NCBI GenBank assembly: GCA_003852805.1
Contig: RDDY01000328.1
Span: 1-11,504, forward strand
Length of the DNA: 11,504 bases
Source: Chryseobacterium sp.
GTDB lineage: Bacteria; Bacteroidota; Bacteroidia; Flavobacteriales; Weeksellaceae
Direction of reading: 5' to 3'
The notes beneath the pieces were generated by a model that did no database searches, had not been told where the DNA came from, and was given only the letters and a program-made list of their open reading frames with translations. Shown here piece by piece: positions 1-6,624 of this stretch. Every line of letters begins with the position of its first letter. The stretch's first letter is position 1. The position numbers were made by a program, and so were the translations under genes.

Positions 1-85
1 GCTGTACCATGTTGCTGTCCGTCAACGCTTTTAAAATCCGTGGGTGGCAGCCTTCGGCGTAATCATTTTTGAAACTGTATTTCAT
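1..85 (-). CDS. Low-specificity L-threonine aldolase, N-terminal fragment (cut by window edge)
   Basis: An open frame begins with ATG at 83-85 on the minus strand and runs off the left edge after 28 codons. The N-terminus reads MKYSFKNDYAEGCHPRIL, followed by KALTDSNMVQ. The pattern FKNDYxEGxHPxIL resembles the start of the PLP-dependent beta-eliminating lyase / threonine aldolase family (glycine and acetaldehyde from threonine), as I remember it from Bacteroidota. The pyridoxal-lysine and all other catalytic parts lie outside the window, so the call rests on the N-terminal motif alone. It follows ppa on the same strand, with a 69-nt gap that contains a hairpin, so it is probably a separate transcription unit. 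A TACATTTA sequence (one mismatch to TAnnTTTG) at 90-97 sits too close to the ATG to be a convincing promoter. Confidence 0.6.
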   Translation of the reverse strand, partial: MKYSFKNDYAEGCHPRILKALTDSNMVQ

Positions 86-107
86 ACCGTAAATGTATAA
101 ATGAAAG

Positions 108-129
108 AAGGAAACCCGTAGGTCTCCTT
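108..129 (-). terminator. Hairpin with UACG tetraloop downstream of ppa, probable terminator
   Basis: On the minus strand the RNA would fold as AAGGAGACC - UACG - GGUUUCCUU: nine base pairs including one G-U wobble, closed by C(UACG)G, a known extra-stable tetraloop class. It starts 25 nt after the ppa stop codon. The bases after the stem on the minus strand are T-rich (CTTTCATTT) but not an unbroken T tract, so termination is likely rather than certain. The wobble pair forms only on the minus strand, which favours action on ppa transcripts. Confidence 0.6.
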
Positions 130-154
130 ATATAAAAAAACGATCGTATCTTCT

Positions 155-757
155 TTATTTTAAATATTTGTCGCTGTAATCTTCCATAGACGCCACAATT
201 ACCTGCTTGGCGTGCTCGGCATTGTAAATATCATCGATACGGCAGCTCGCCTTTTCGTAGGGCAGATTCTTGTAAGTCAAGAAATAATGCTTGAGACGGA
301 AAACCTCCGCTTGTGGCAGTTCAGAAATATCTTGGATATGCCCGTACACTTGGTCGCCCAGAAGAACGGCTACAATTTTATCATCCGCCTCGCCTTTGTC
401 GATCATCTTGAAACCACCGATGGGTCTGGCTTCCAATAAAATATTGCCGCTGGTAACGTGGTGGCTGCTCAGTACACAGATGTCGAGCGGATCGTGGTCT
501 CCTTCTTCCACGTCTGATGCGCCTGCCAGTTCCTTCACGCGCACGTCACAGTAGGTTTTTGGGACGAAGCCGTACAAGGCCGGGATGATGTTGGAAAATT
601 TCTGAGGACGGTCTACTTTCAGATAACCTGTCTCTTTATCTATTTCATATTTAATTGTATCCGACGGTACAATCTCTACAAATACGTTTACAGTATCGGG
701 CGCGTTTTCTCCGGCGCTGATGCCGTGCCAAGGATGTGCTTTAAATTCCGGTATCAT
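155..757 (-). CDS. ppa: Inorganic pyrophosphatase (family I, soluble)
   Basis: This cytoplasmic Mg-dependent enzyme hydrolyses pyrophosphate to two phosphates and so pulls forward nucleic acid, aminoacyl-tRNA and sugar-nucleotide synthesis. The family I signature D-x-D-P-x-D is present as DHDPLD at residues 87-92. Other expected active-site elements are E28, K36 and E38, R50, YGFxPxTY at 62-69, D120, D125 and K127, and HYFxxYK at 157-163. The 200-residue length is longer than the roughly 175 of E. coli; the extra length includes the HPWHGI N-terminus and an acidic insertion at about 75-86 just before the signature. The ATG start is 31 nt after the stop of the upstream gene and has its own candidate promoter, so it can be expressed independently of the radC block. 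Confidence 0.97.
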   Translation of the reverse strand: MIPEFKAHPWHGISAGENAPDTVNVFVEIVPSDTIKYEIDKETGYLKVDRPQKFSNIIPALYGFVPKTYCDVRVKELAGASDVEEGDHDPLDICVLSSHHVTSGNILLEARPIGGFKMIDKGEADDKIVAVLLGDQVYGHIQDISELPQAEVFRLKHYFLTYKNLPYEKASCRIDDIYNAEHAKQVIVASMEDYSDKYLK

Positions 758-771
758 TTTAAAAATTTGTG

Positions 772-803
772 CAAAAATAAGATTGTTTTTACGATTTTCC
801 CAA
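772..803 (-). promoter_or_regulatory. Candidate Bacteroidota-type promoter for ppa
   Basis: On the minus strand TTG (801-803) is followed after 21 nt by TATTTTTG (772-779), an exact match to the TAnnTTTG -7 element used by the Bacteroidota primary sigma factor, with -33 spacing in the accepted range. Transcription would start around 766-768, giving a leader of about 10 nt before the ppa ATG. The -33 element lies inside the last codons of the upstream gene. The local AT richness means a chance match is possible. Confidence 0.5.
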
Positions 804-1673
804 GATCGATTTCAAAAGGTCGATCGGGCGCTTGACGATTGAGGCATATTGTTGTTTCTCGGCTCCGAAGCGTTCGTTGAAAGCGGCGACGCTGGGGATG
901 CTGCTTCCTACAAAATTGAAATCATGAGTATCGACAAAAGTTTGCAACACTTTGTCGATCATGACGGACGGCAGATTTTTTTCTTGCAAATCACGATGGT
1001 TGACAAACACAGGAAGGTACACCGCATTCCTTCCGACAATTAGAAACAGTAACGATTGCAATCGTCCGTCTATCAAGGCGCCGCGCATCGTGAGCATACC
1101 CGCAGAATGCAGCCGCTCGATCAACCGAATGGTTTTTACCTTTTCTTTCTCACGACTGCCTTTTAAGTTTTCTGACACGAACGCCTGCCAATCCTGTGAA
1201 ATTAACTCATCACAAAACTCAACGCTTGGTGCCGCCGCTTTTTTTATATTTCTTCTTCTGCTCGCCGAATATTTTTTATAAACTTCCGCGTACGGCGCTG
1301 AGTGCAAAATATAATTCGGCCGATAGTTTACGTCAGCATTAAACTTATTGCCTGCATTAAAACTGTAAGTCAGAATGTTAAACTTCTGCTGCAAAAACTG
1401 TAAGAACATTCCATTGACGGCGGGATCGTCACGGCGTGAGAAGACACCCAACTGCTGACAAAGCATCGGCATGATAACAACGCGAACGCCGAATTTCCGG
1501 ACGAGGTTCAGCGGCATGACGGCCTCGTAATCATTAAATACAAGAAACTCACATTTTGTGCAAACTTTATCTAAAAATTGCAGTTCAGCATAGCTGTTGT
1601 ACTGTTCTGATTCTTGTAAACAAGCGGAATATCTCTCTTCGTCCAGCGCTTCGCGGCGTACTTTCCGTATCAT
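789..1673 (-). CDS. FemAB/GNAT-like putative acyltransferase, function unknown
   Basis: I do not recognise a named gene. The 294-residue protein is soluble, with no signal peptide or membrane segment. The motif YxxSRRRNIKKA at 135-146 resembles the basic helix of FemAB/peptidoglycan-bridge and related GNAT-fold acyltransferases. The stretch YEAVMPL plus MLCQQLGVFSRR (49-81) and the C-terminal VGSSIPSVAAFNERFGA (255-271) resemble a family of Bacteroidota hypothetical proteins with two GNAT-like halves. Known FemAB relatives transfer amino acids from aminoacyl-tRNA to lipid II; others are N-acyltransferases of unknown substrate. The substrate here cannot be read from sequence. Its ATG overlaps the radC stop by 4 nt (ATGA), so it is probably translationally coupled to radC. 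It is followed by ppa after 31 nt. Confidence 0.5.
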   Translation of the reverse strand: MIRKVRREALDEERYSACLQESEQYNSYAELQFLDKVCTKCEFLVFNDYEAVMPLNLVRKFGVRVVIMPMLCQQLGVFSRRDDPAVNGMFLQFLQQKFNILTYSFNAGNKFNADVNYRPNYILHSAPYAEVYKKYSASRRRNIKKAAAPSVEFCDELISQDWQAFVSENLKGSREKEKVKTIRLIERLHSAGMLTMRGALIDGRLQSLLFLIVGRNAVYLPVFVNHRDLQEKNLPSVMIDKVLQTFVDTHDFNFVGSSIPSVAAFNERFGAEKQQYASIVKRPIDLLKSILGKS

Positions 1674-2347
1674 AGGATATTCTCGTCGGTGAAGCTTAGA
1701 TATCCTTGATTGCTGATAATGAGATGATCCAAAAGATCGATCTGCAGCAACTGCCCCGCTTCTTTTATTTTCTTGGTGATATTGATGTCTTCGCTACTCG
1801 CTTGCAGATTGCCCGAAGGATGGTTGTGAGCCACAATAATGGCGGTGGCAAAATGCTGCAATGCCGTGCGGAACAAGATGCGGATGTCTACCACAGATTG
1901 TGTGATGCCGCCCTGCGTCAGTTGCGCCTTGTGCACCACACGGTTGTTTTGGTTGAGAAAGAGACACCAAAATTCTTCGGTCGGCTGATCGGCCAAATGC
2001 GGATGGAGGATGTTGTACGCATCCCTGCTACCTCTGATCTGCGGACGCTCCGGCACCTCTTGGGACGCTCTTCGTCGGCCTATTTCCATGGCCGCCGCAA
2101 TGGAGATTGCCTTGGCCTCGCCCACGCCTTTAAATTGCTTGAGGTCCTGAATCGACAGTCGGCTCAGATTGTGCCAACTGTTATCTACGCTGGCCAGTAT
2201 GCGTCGACCCAGTTCTACAGCGCTCTCGTTGCGACTGCCCGAACCCATGATGATGGCCAGCAATTCGGAATCCGATAGGGCGTTTCTGCCTTTCAACAGG
2301 AACTTTTCGCGCGGCCGATCGTCCTCGGCTAAGTATTTCAGGCTCAT
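1670..2347 (-). CDS. radC: RadC/UPF0758 family JAB-domain protein
   Basis: This is a full-length (225 aa) RadC-family protein. An N-terminal helix-hairpin-helix region (about 1-92, including LSDSELLAIIMGSGS and FKGVGEAKA) is followed by a JAB/MPN+ metalloprotease-like domain (about 103-225). The zinc motif HxHx7Sx2D is intact: H174, H176, S184 and D187, and the upstream glutamate is E124 or E125 in TEEFW. The family is named for a supposed repair role, but the original E. coli radC phenotype was traced to recG, so the true function is uncertain; family members occur in natural transformation regulons and on mobile elements. This copy sits 9 nt after the LolD-like ATPase gene and overlaps the next gene by 4 nt, so it looks like a stable chromosomal operon member. 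Confidence 0.95.
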   Translation of the reverse strand: MSLKYLAEDDRPREKFLLKGRNALSDSELLAIIMGSGSRNESAVELGRRILASVDNSWHNLSRLSIQDLKQFKGVGEAKAISIAAAMEIGRRRASQEVPERPQIRGSRDAYNILHPHLADQPTEEFWCLFLNQNNRVVHKAQLTQGGITQSVVDIRILFRTALQHFATAIIVAHNHPSGNLQASSEDINITKKIKEAGQLLQIDLLDHLIISNQGYLSFTDENIL

Positions 2348-2356
2348 GGCATCGGC

Positions 2357-3034
2357 TTAACTTTCGTCTACTATTTGTCCGTCCACCATCGTCAGCTTGC
2401 GGTCCGTCTGCTCGGCCAAGTTAGGATTGTGCGTCACGATGACAAAGGTTTGTTTGTATTTGTCTCTTAGATTAAAGAACAATTCGTGCAGACTTTCGGC
2501 ATTTTTTGAGTCGAGATTTCCCGTGGGTTCATCTGCATAAATGATCTTCGGCGAATTGATTAAAGCTCTTGCAACGGCCACGCGTTGCGCCTCGCCGCCG
2601 CTTAATTCTTTTGGTTTGTGCTGCAATCGGTGGGCAATGTTCAGGTCGCCGAAAAGATCTTGAGCTTTGGCCAAGGTTTCTTCTTTGTCGAAATTACGGC
2701 TGATGCGCGCCGGCAACAATACGTTTTCCAGCGCGGTGAATTCGGGCAGCAGCTGATGCGACTGAAAAATGAAACCGATATTCCGGTTGCGAAACTGCGA
2801 CAACTGTGCGTCGCTCATTTCCACAAAGTTTTTTTCGTCAATGTAAATGCTGGTATCATAATGTCCGGGATCGGTCGGCTTGTCCAAAGTGCCCAAAATC
2901 TGGAGCAACGTAGATTTGCCGGCGCCGGATTCTCCGACAATCGATACGATCTCCGACGGCCGTATCCGAAGATCCACGCCTTTGAGTACCTGTAGATCAC
3001 CGTAGAATTTATGAATGTTTTTGGCTCTGATCAT
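2357..3034 (-). CDS. lolD: ABC transporter ATP-binding protein, LolD-like
   Basis: The 225-aa ATPase has every ABC landmark: Walker A GESGAGKST at 34-42, Q-loop Q91, signature LSGGEAQ at 144-150, Walker B IIYADE at 164-169 and the H-loop histidine H202. Its sequence (FGVL-type D-loop region replaced here by GNLDSKNAE, and FQSHQLLPEFTALENV) is of the LolD/MacB class, whose members with LolC/E release lipoproteins from the inner membrane. No permease gene is adjacent, so the substrate is inferred from family resemblance only. I chose the ATG at 3032-3034 (MIRAKNIHKFYG). The frame extends 6 codons upstream to a TTG at 3050-3052, but that would add MFIFGI, which the family lacks. It lies 48 nt after the SRAP gene stop and 9 nt before radC. 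A TATTTTTG at 3040-3047 is too near the start for a convincing promoter. Confidence 0.88.
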   Translation of the reverse strand: MIRAKNIHKFYGDLQVLKGVDLRIRPSEIVSIVGESGAGKSTLLQILGTLDKPTDPGHYDTSIYIDEKNFVEMSDAQLSQFRNRNIGFIFQSHQLLPEFTALENVLLPARISRNFDKEETLAKAQDLFGDLNIAHRLQHKPKELSGGEAQRVAVARALINSPKIIYADEPTGNLDSKNAESLHELFFNLRDKYKQTFVIVTHNPNLAEQTDRKLTMVDGQIVDES

Positions 3035-3082
3035 AATTCCAAAAATAAACAATCCTTCGGAATAAAGTTTGGAAAGCTGAGA

Positions 3083-3715
3083 TCAAAAAAGGCCGGGCGG
3101 AACTTTCTCCGGTTCCAGATTTTCTGCCCTAAGTTTCGGGTTGTAGTTAGACAACTCAAATTCATGAATGCTTTGCCCTGCGAGGTATTCTTCGGCGGCG
3201 GCAGGCGAAAGCGCTATCGGCATTCGCTTCTTTGTGTTGTGGATTTGCTCCATCAGTTTATTGGCCTCGGTGGTGACAACGGTAAAATATTTCTGTCCGC
3301 CGTAAACCGAGTAAATGCCGGCTAGCGCAAAAACAGGCAGGTTTGCCATGGTGATTTCATGCTTCACCTTTTGGGTCTTTCTCCCGACTGTTACATGCTG
3401 CCATTCATAATATGCGCTAACCAACAAAACACAATGTTTGTCGACATCGGTCTTAAAAAGATTTACATTCTCTAAGGTTTCCGCACGAGCATTCAATCCT
3501 ACCGTCGCATTTTTCACCGATTCTCGGATCGACGGGTTCAACCCCCACTCCGCTGCCGTTATAAGGTTCAGGTTTTCGTCTGAGATGATTGCCAACGACG
3601 GATTATCGAAACCCGTTATTGTCTCTTCTGCTTCCACAGCGCTGCCGTCGTAGTGCGCATCAAACACTTTCTCGGCTTCCTTCATGCGGAACTTGGTTTT
3701 CACGCTATAACACAT
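3083..3715 (-). CDS. SRAP-family (YedK/HMCES-like) abasic-site DNA-protein crosslinking protein
   Basis: SRAP proteins shield abasic sites in single-stranded DNA by forming a thiazolidine crosslink through Cys2, which must become the N-terminal residue after Met1 is removed. Here the ATG at 3713-3715 gives MCYSV, placing C2 correctly. A longer frame starting at 3754 would bury this cysteine as residue 15, so I reject it. The other catalytic residues are visible: N75 in GLNARAET, E104 in SAYYEW and H159 in QIHNTKKRMP, matching E. coli YedK N75, E105 and H160. Length 210 aa fits the family (about 220). WGLNP at 57-61 matches the usual WGxxP. It is the first gene after the pdhC terminator, so it needs its own promoter; I see only a poor candidate. 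It is followed by the lolD-like gene after 48 nt. Confidence 0.92.
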   Translation of the reverse strand: MCYSVKTKFRMKEAEKVFDAHYDGSAVEAEETITGFDNPSLAIISDENLNLITAAEWGLNPSIRESVKNATVGLNARAETLENVNLFKTDVDKHCVLLVSAYYEWQHVTVGRKTQKVKHEITMANLPVFALAGIYSVYGGQKYFTVVTTEANKLMEQIHNTKKRMPIALSPAAAEEYLAGQSIHEFELSNYNPKLRAENLEPEKVPPGLF

Positions 3716-3764
3716 AAACCTATTTTTTATCAAATGCTGCAAACCCGCGGCCATTCGCGCACAT

Positions 3765-3795
3765 AAAAAAACGCCCCGATAAAAATATCGGGACG
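3765..3795 (-). terminator. Intrinsic terminator after pdhC
   Basis: On the minus strand CGTCCCGATA and TATCGGGGCG pair over 10 bp (one G-U wobble) around a UUUU loop, directly followed by seven Ts. The stem begins 27 nt after the pdhC stop. The wobble and the T tract both point to the minus strand, so it ends the pdhA-pdhC transcript before the SRAP gene. Confidence 0.9.
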
Positions 3796-3822
3796 GCTAT
3801 GTTTTATTGTAATGTCAACGCT

Positions 3823-5481
3823 TTAAACCAACAAGCTCAGCGGATTCTCCAAATACATGCGAAGCGTTTGCAGGAACTCGGCACCGGTAGCGCCGTCCAC
3901 CACGCGATGGTCGCAAGCCATGGAAAGTTTCATGGTATTCCCCACCACAATCTGTCCGTCTTTTACAATCGGTTTTTCCACAATGGCGCCAACCGACAAT
4001 ATTGCAGAGTTGGGTTGGTTGATTATGGAAGTAAAGGTTTCTATACCAAACATTCCCAAGTTGGAAACGGTGAAGGTAGAACCCTCCATTTCATTGGCCT
4101 TCAACCCTTTGGACTTGGCACGTGAAGCCATATCTTTAACCGACGCGCTGATGTCTGAGTACGTCATATAATCAGTGTTCTTCAGCACCGGCACCACCAG
4201 TCCGTCGGGTACGGCAACCGCTACGCCTACATTGATATTGCCGTGATGGATGATCTTGTCACCGGCCCAAGAGCTGTTCACCTGCGGATGTTTGCGCAAT
4301 GCCATGGCAACCGCTTTGATAATCATATCGTTGAACGATACTTTGGTATCGGGCAGGCTGTTGATGTCCTTGCGCGCCGCAATGGCTTTGTCCATATTGA
4401 TCTCGACGATCAGATAATAATGCGGAGCCGTAAACTTGCTCTCGGACAGACGCTTGGCAATGATAGTGCGCACTTGGCTGTTCGGCGTCTCGGTATCCTC
4501 GCCGGGGGTAAATGCTTGCATTGCCGCCTTTTGCGTTGCGGCAGATTTCGCCGCTTCCGGTTGTTGAGTAGCAGGTTGGTACTCTTCGATATCTTTTTTC
4601 ACGATACGTCCGCCGTCGCCGGAGCCTTTTACTTTGGAAAGGTCCACTCCTTTCTCGGCAGCCATTTTACGGGCCAGCGGAGATACGGCTATGCGGTCGG
4701 TTTCCTCGGAAGTAGTTTCCTCTTTTTTATTTTCGGCAGGGAAAGAGGTTCCCGGCTGTTTCTGCGCCTCGGCAGGCTTTTCGTCTTTCTTCGGAGCCGA
4801 TTTGCCGGAAGTGAACGCCGAAACGTCGACGCCCGCAGGACCGATGATTGCCAAAACCGACTCTACTTTTGCCGCTTCGTCTTCTTGAACACCCACGTAA
4901 AGCAACGTTCCGTCGAACTCAGATTCGAAGTCTTGTACGGCTTTGTCGGTTTCTATTTCGGCCAAGATATCGCCTTCTTTCACCTCATCGCCTACGGCTT
5001 TGTGCCATTTCGCGACTTTGCCCTCGGTCATGGTATCAGACAGGCGAGGCATGGTGATGATTTCCACTCCGTCAGGAATTTCATTATCGCCTTCATGCTC
5101 TACAGGCTCGGTGGTTTCTACGGCAGTTTGCTCTCCTTCGGTTTTGTTTCCTTCGGGGATGTCGGGCGCGTCGTCAGAGGTTTTACCCGGACCCGGCGAC
5201 GGCTCTCCTTGTTGACCACCGATCAAAGATGAAATATCTTCGCCTTCTTCGCCGATAATCGCCAAGACCGTATCTACGGGCGCTTGGTCTCCTTCTTCCA
5301 CACCAATATACAACAGCACACCGTCAAACTCGGATTCGAAATCCTGAACGGCTTTGTCTGTTTCTATCTCGGCCAAGATATCGCCCTCTTTCACTTTGTC
5401 GCCCACCGCTACGTGCCATTTGGACACTTTGCCTTCGGTCATCGTGTCAGAAAGGCGGGGCATGGTAATTACTTCTGCCAT
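3823..5481 (-). CDS. pdhC: Pyruvate dehydrogenase complex E2, dihydrolipoamide acetyltransferase
   Basis: E2 forms the core of the pyruvate dehydrogenase complex and transfers the acetyl group from lipoyl-lysine to CoA. Domains in order are: lipoyl domain 1 (about 2-84, lipoylated K43 in ETDKA); an acidic, Pro/Glu/Thr-rich linker (about 88-138); lipoyl domain 2 (about 139-221, K180 in ETDKA); a second linker; the peripheral subunit-binding domain (about 263-300, VSPLARKMAAEKGVDL and GRIVKKDI); another linker; and the catalytic domain (about 330-552). The active-site motif DHRVVDG carries H525 and D529. Length 552 aa fits a two-lipoyl E2. It follows pdhA after 61 nt and is closed by a strong terminator. 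The branched-chain or 2-oxoglutarate E2 alternatives are less likely because the neighbouring E1-alpha is of pyruvate type. The E3 and E1-beta genes are not in the window. Confidence 0.95.
   Translation of the reverse strand: MAEVITMPRLSDTMTEGKVSKWHVAVGDKVKEGDILAEIETDKAVQDFESEFDGVLLYIGVEEGDQAPVDTVLAIIGEEGEDISSLIGGQQGEPSPGPGKTSDDAPDIPEGNKTEGEQTAVETTEPVEHEGDNEIPDGVEIITMPRLSDTMTEGKVAKWHKAVGDEVKEGDILAEIETDKAVQDFESEFDGTLLYVGVQEDEAAKVESVLAIIGPAGVDVSAFTSGKSAPKKDEKPAEAQKQPGTSFPAENKKEETTSEETDRIAVSPLARKMAAEKGVDLSKVKGSGDGGRIVKKDIEEYQPATQQPEAAKSAATQKAAMQAFTPGEDTETPNSQVRTIIAKRLSESKFTAPHYYLIVEINMDKAIAARKDINSLPDTKVSFNDMIIKAVAMALRKHPQVNSSWAGDKIIHHGNINVGVAVAVPDGLVVPVLKNTDYMTYSDISASVKDMASRAKSKGLKANEMEGSTFTVSNLGMFGIETFTSIINQPNSAILSVGAIVEKPIVKDGQIVVGNTMKLSMACDHRVVDGATGAEFLQTLRMYLENPLSLLV
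4819..5475 (-). repeat. Tandem lipoyl-domain coding repeat inside pdhC
   Basis: Residues 3-84 (5230-5475) and 140-221 (4819-5064) of PdhC are copies of the same domain. By hand alignment about 65 of 82 residues match, and the first 52 differ at only four positions. The DNA differs at many third codon positions (for example the stretches around 5340-5415 and 4925-5000), so this is an older duplication held at the protein level. Confidence 0.85.
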
Positions 5482-5542
5482 AGTATTTTTTCGTCTTTAT
5501 AAATCATGCAGCCGCATCTGCTGCTTTTCTTTCTACAGAGAA

Positions 5543-6544
5543 TTAGTTTTCGTACTTGTCTACGAACGGATAATCTTGTTGCGAGTAAACCAGATCATAC
5601 ATCTGCTCGGGATTCGGATAATCCGACTGTTCCATAAAGTCGACACATTCTTCCACAAAGGCTTTTGAATTGTCGTCGATGGATTTCAGCTCGTCCTCGG
5701 TGGCCCAGCCGTTTGCCAATATCCTGCCTTTCACCGTTTCTATAGGGTCGTCTTCTTTTTTGATGCTGACCTCTTCTTTACTGCGGTAAGGCTCGGCATC
5801 GGACATCGAGTGACCGCGGAAACGGTAGGTTCTGGCTTCCAAGAAGGTAGGGCCGTCACCGCGTCTTGCGCGCTCGATGGCTTCGTAAGCAGCTTCGGCC
5901 ACTTTTTCAGGGTCCATGGCGTCAACCGGTGCAGAGGGCATCTCGTAGCCCAGGCCCAGCTTGTAAATGTCTTCGTGGTTGGCCGTGCGCTTTACCGAAG
6001 TACCCATGGCGTATTGGTTGTTTTCACACACAAACACCACCGGAAGCTTCCAGTTCATCGCCATGTTGAAAGTCTCGTGCAACGAACCTTGACGTACTGC
6101 GCCGTCGCCCATAAAGCAGATGTTCACTCCGCCTTTATTGAAATACTTTTCTGCAAAAGCAATCCCTGCGCCCAGCGGAATCTGTCCGCCCACAATGCCG
6201 TGTCCGCCGTAGAAACGGTGTTCTTTGCTGAATACGTGCATAGAGCCGCCCATGCCTTTGCTGGTGCCGGTTACCTTTCCGCAAAGTTCGGCCATAATTT
6301 TTTTCGGGTCAACACCCATAGCCATCGGATGGATGTGGCAACGGTAAGCCGTGATCATACTGTCTTTCTCCATATCCATGGCGTGCGTAAAGCCGGCAGG
6401 AATGGCCTCTTGACCGTTGTACAAATGCAGGAAGCCTCTGATCTTTTGTTTGAGATAAAGCGAGCGACATTTGTCCTCAAACCTTCTCCACATTGTCATA
6501 TCCTTGTACCATTGCAGGTATACTTCCTTGGAAAATTCTTTCAT
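5543..6544 (-). CDS. pdhA: Pyruvate dehydrogenase E1 component, alpha subunit
   Basis: E1-alpha binds thiamine diphosphate and, with E1-beta, decarboxylates pyruvate and reductively acetylates E2 lipoyl groups. The TPP-binding motif begins GDG at 146-148 and ends NN at 175-176, with the expected spacing and the typical FMGDGAVRQGSLHETFN context. The conserved histidine loop YRFRGHSMSD (240-249) corresponds to the phosphorylation-loop region of mitochondrial E1-alpha. GMGGSMH (97-103) and GGHGIVGGQIPLGAG (113-127) are also typical of pyruvate-type E1-alpha. Length 333 aa is normal for a heterotetrameric E1. The gene leads the pdhA-pdhC operon; pdhB is not adjacent, so it must be encoded elsewhere. 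A TACTTTTG promoter element lies 20 nt upstream of the ATG. Confidence 0.96.
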   Translation of the reverse strand: MKEFSKEVYLQWYKDMTMWRRFEDKCRSLYLKQKIRGFLHLYNGQEAIPAGFTHAMDMEKDSMITAYRCHIHPMAMGVDPKKIMAELCGKVTGTSKGMGGSMHVFSKEHRFYGGHGIVGGQIPLGAGIAFAEKYFNKGGVNICFMGDGAVRQGSLHETFNMAMNWKLPVVFVCENNQYAMGTSVKRTANHEDIYKLGLGYEMPSAPVDAMDPEKVAEAAYEAIERARRGDGPTFLEARTYRFRGHSMSDAEPYRSKEEVSIKKEDDPIETVKGRILANGWATEDELKSIDDNSKAFVEECVDFMEQSDYPNPEQMYDLVYSQQDYPFVDKYEN

Positions 6545-6564
6545 AACTGTTTTAAAAGTACATG

Positions 6565-6572
6565 CAAAAGTA
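6565..6572 (-). promoter_or_regulatory. Candidate -7 element for the pdhA-pdhC operon
   Basis: TACTTTTG on the minus strand matches TAnnTTTG exactly and lies 20 nt upstream of the pdhA ATG, giving a short leader. No TTG is seen at the expected -33 distance, so the promoter is incomplete by consensus. A 10-bp palindrome AGTTTAAACT (6585-6594) sits just upstream of it. Confidence 0.4.
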
Positions 6573-6624
6573 AGAAAAAACTACAGTTTAAACTATCTTA
6601 GCGCAAATAAGCCGGACGGCCTTC

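Noticed and set aside
1670..2347. radC as a marker of a mobile island
   Set aside because: radC-like genes often occur on integrative elements, but this one has the full N-terminal domain, sits in a tight operon of housekeeping genes, and there is no integrase, relaxase, tRNA or direct repeat nearby.
3040..3047. TATTTTTG upstream of the LolD-like gene as a promoter
   Set aside because: It matches the -7 consensus, but it ends 5 nt before the ATG and has no TTG at the right distance. Co-transcription from the SRAP gene is simpler.
3035..3052. TTG start at 3052 for the LolD-like protein
   Set aside because: It would add six residues (MFIFGI) not expected in the family, whereas the ATG at 3034 gives the usual MI-type N-terminus.
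4243..5232. A 329-codon open frame on the plus strand
   Set aside because: It lies entirely antisense to pdhC, whose minus-strand product is a complete, clearly recognised E2. The predicted plus-strand protein is an Arg/Phe/Gly-rich mix with no motif, as expected from a shadow frame.
5504..5524. Short inverted repeat GCAGC / GCTGC between pdhA and pdhC
   Set aside because: Only 5 bp with a 7-nt loop and no T tract on the minus strand, so it is not a credible terminator; pdhA and pdhC are more likely co-transcribed.
5810..6601. A 263-codon open frame on the plus strand
   Set aside because: It is antisense to pdhA, which carries all expected E1-alpha motifs. The shadow protein has no recognisable domain.
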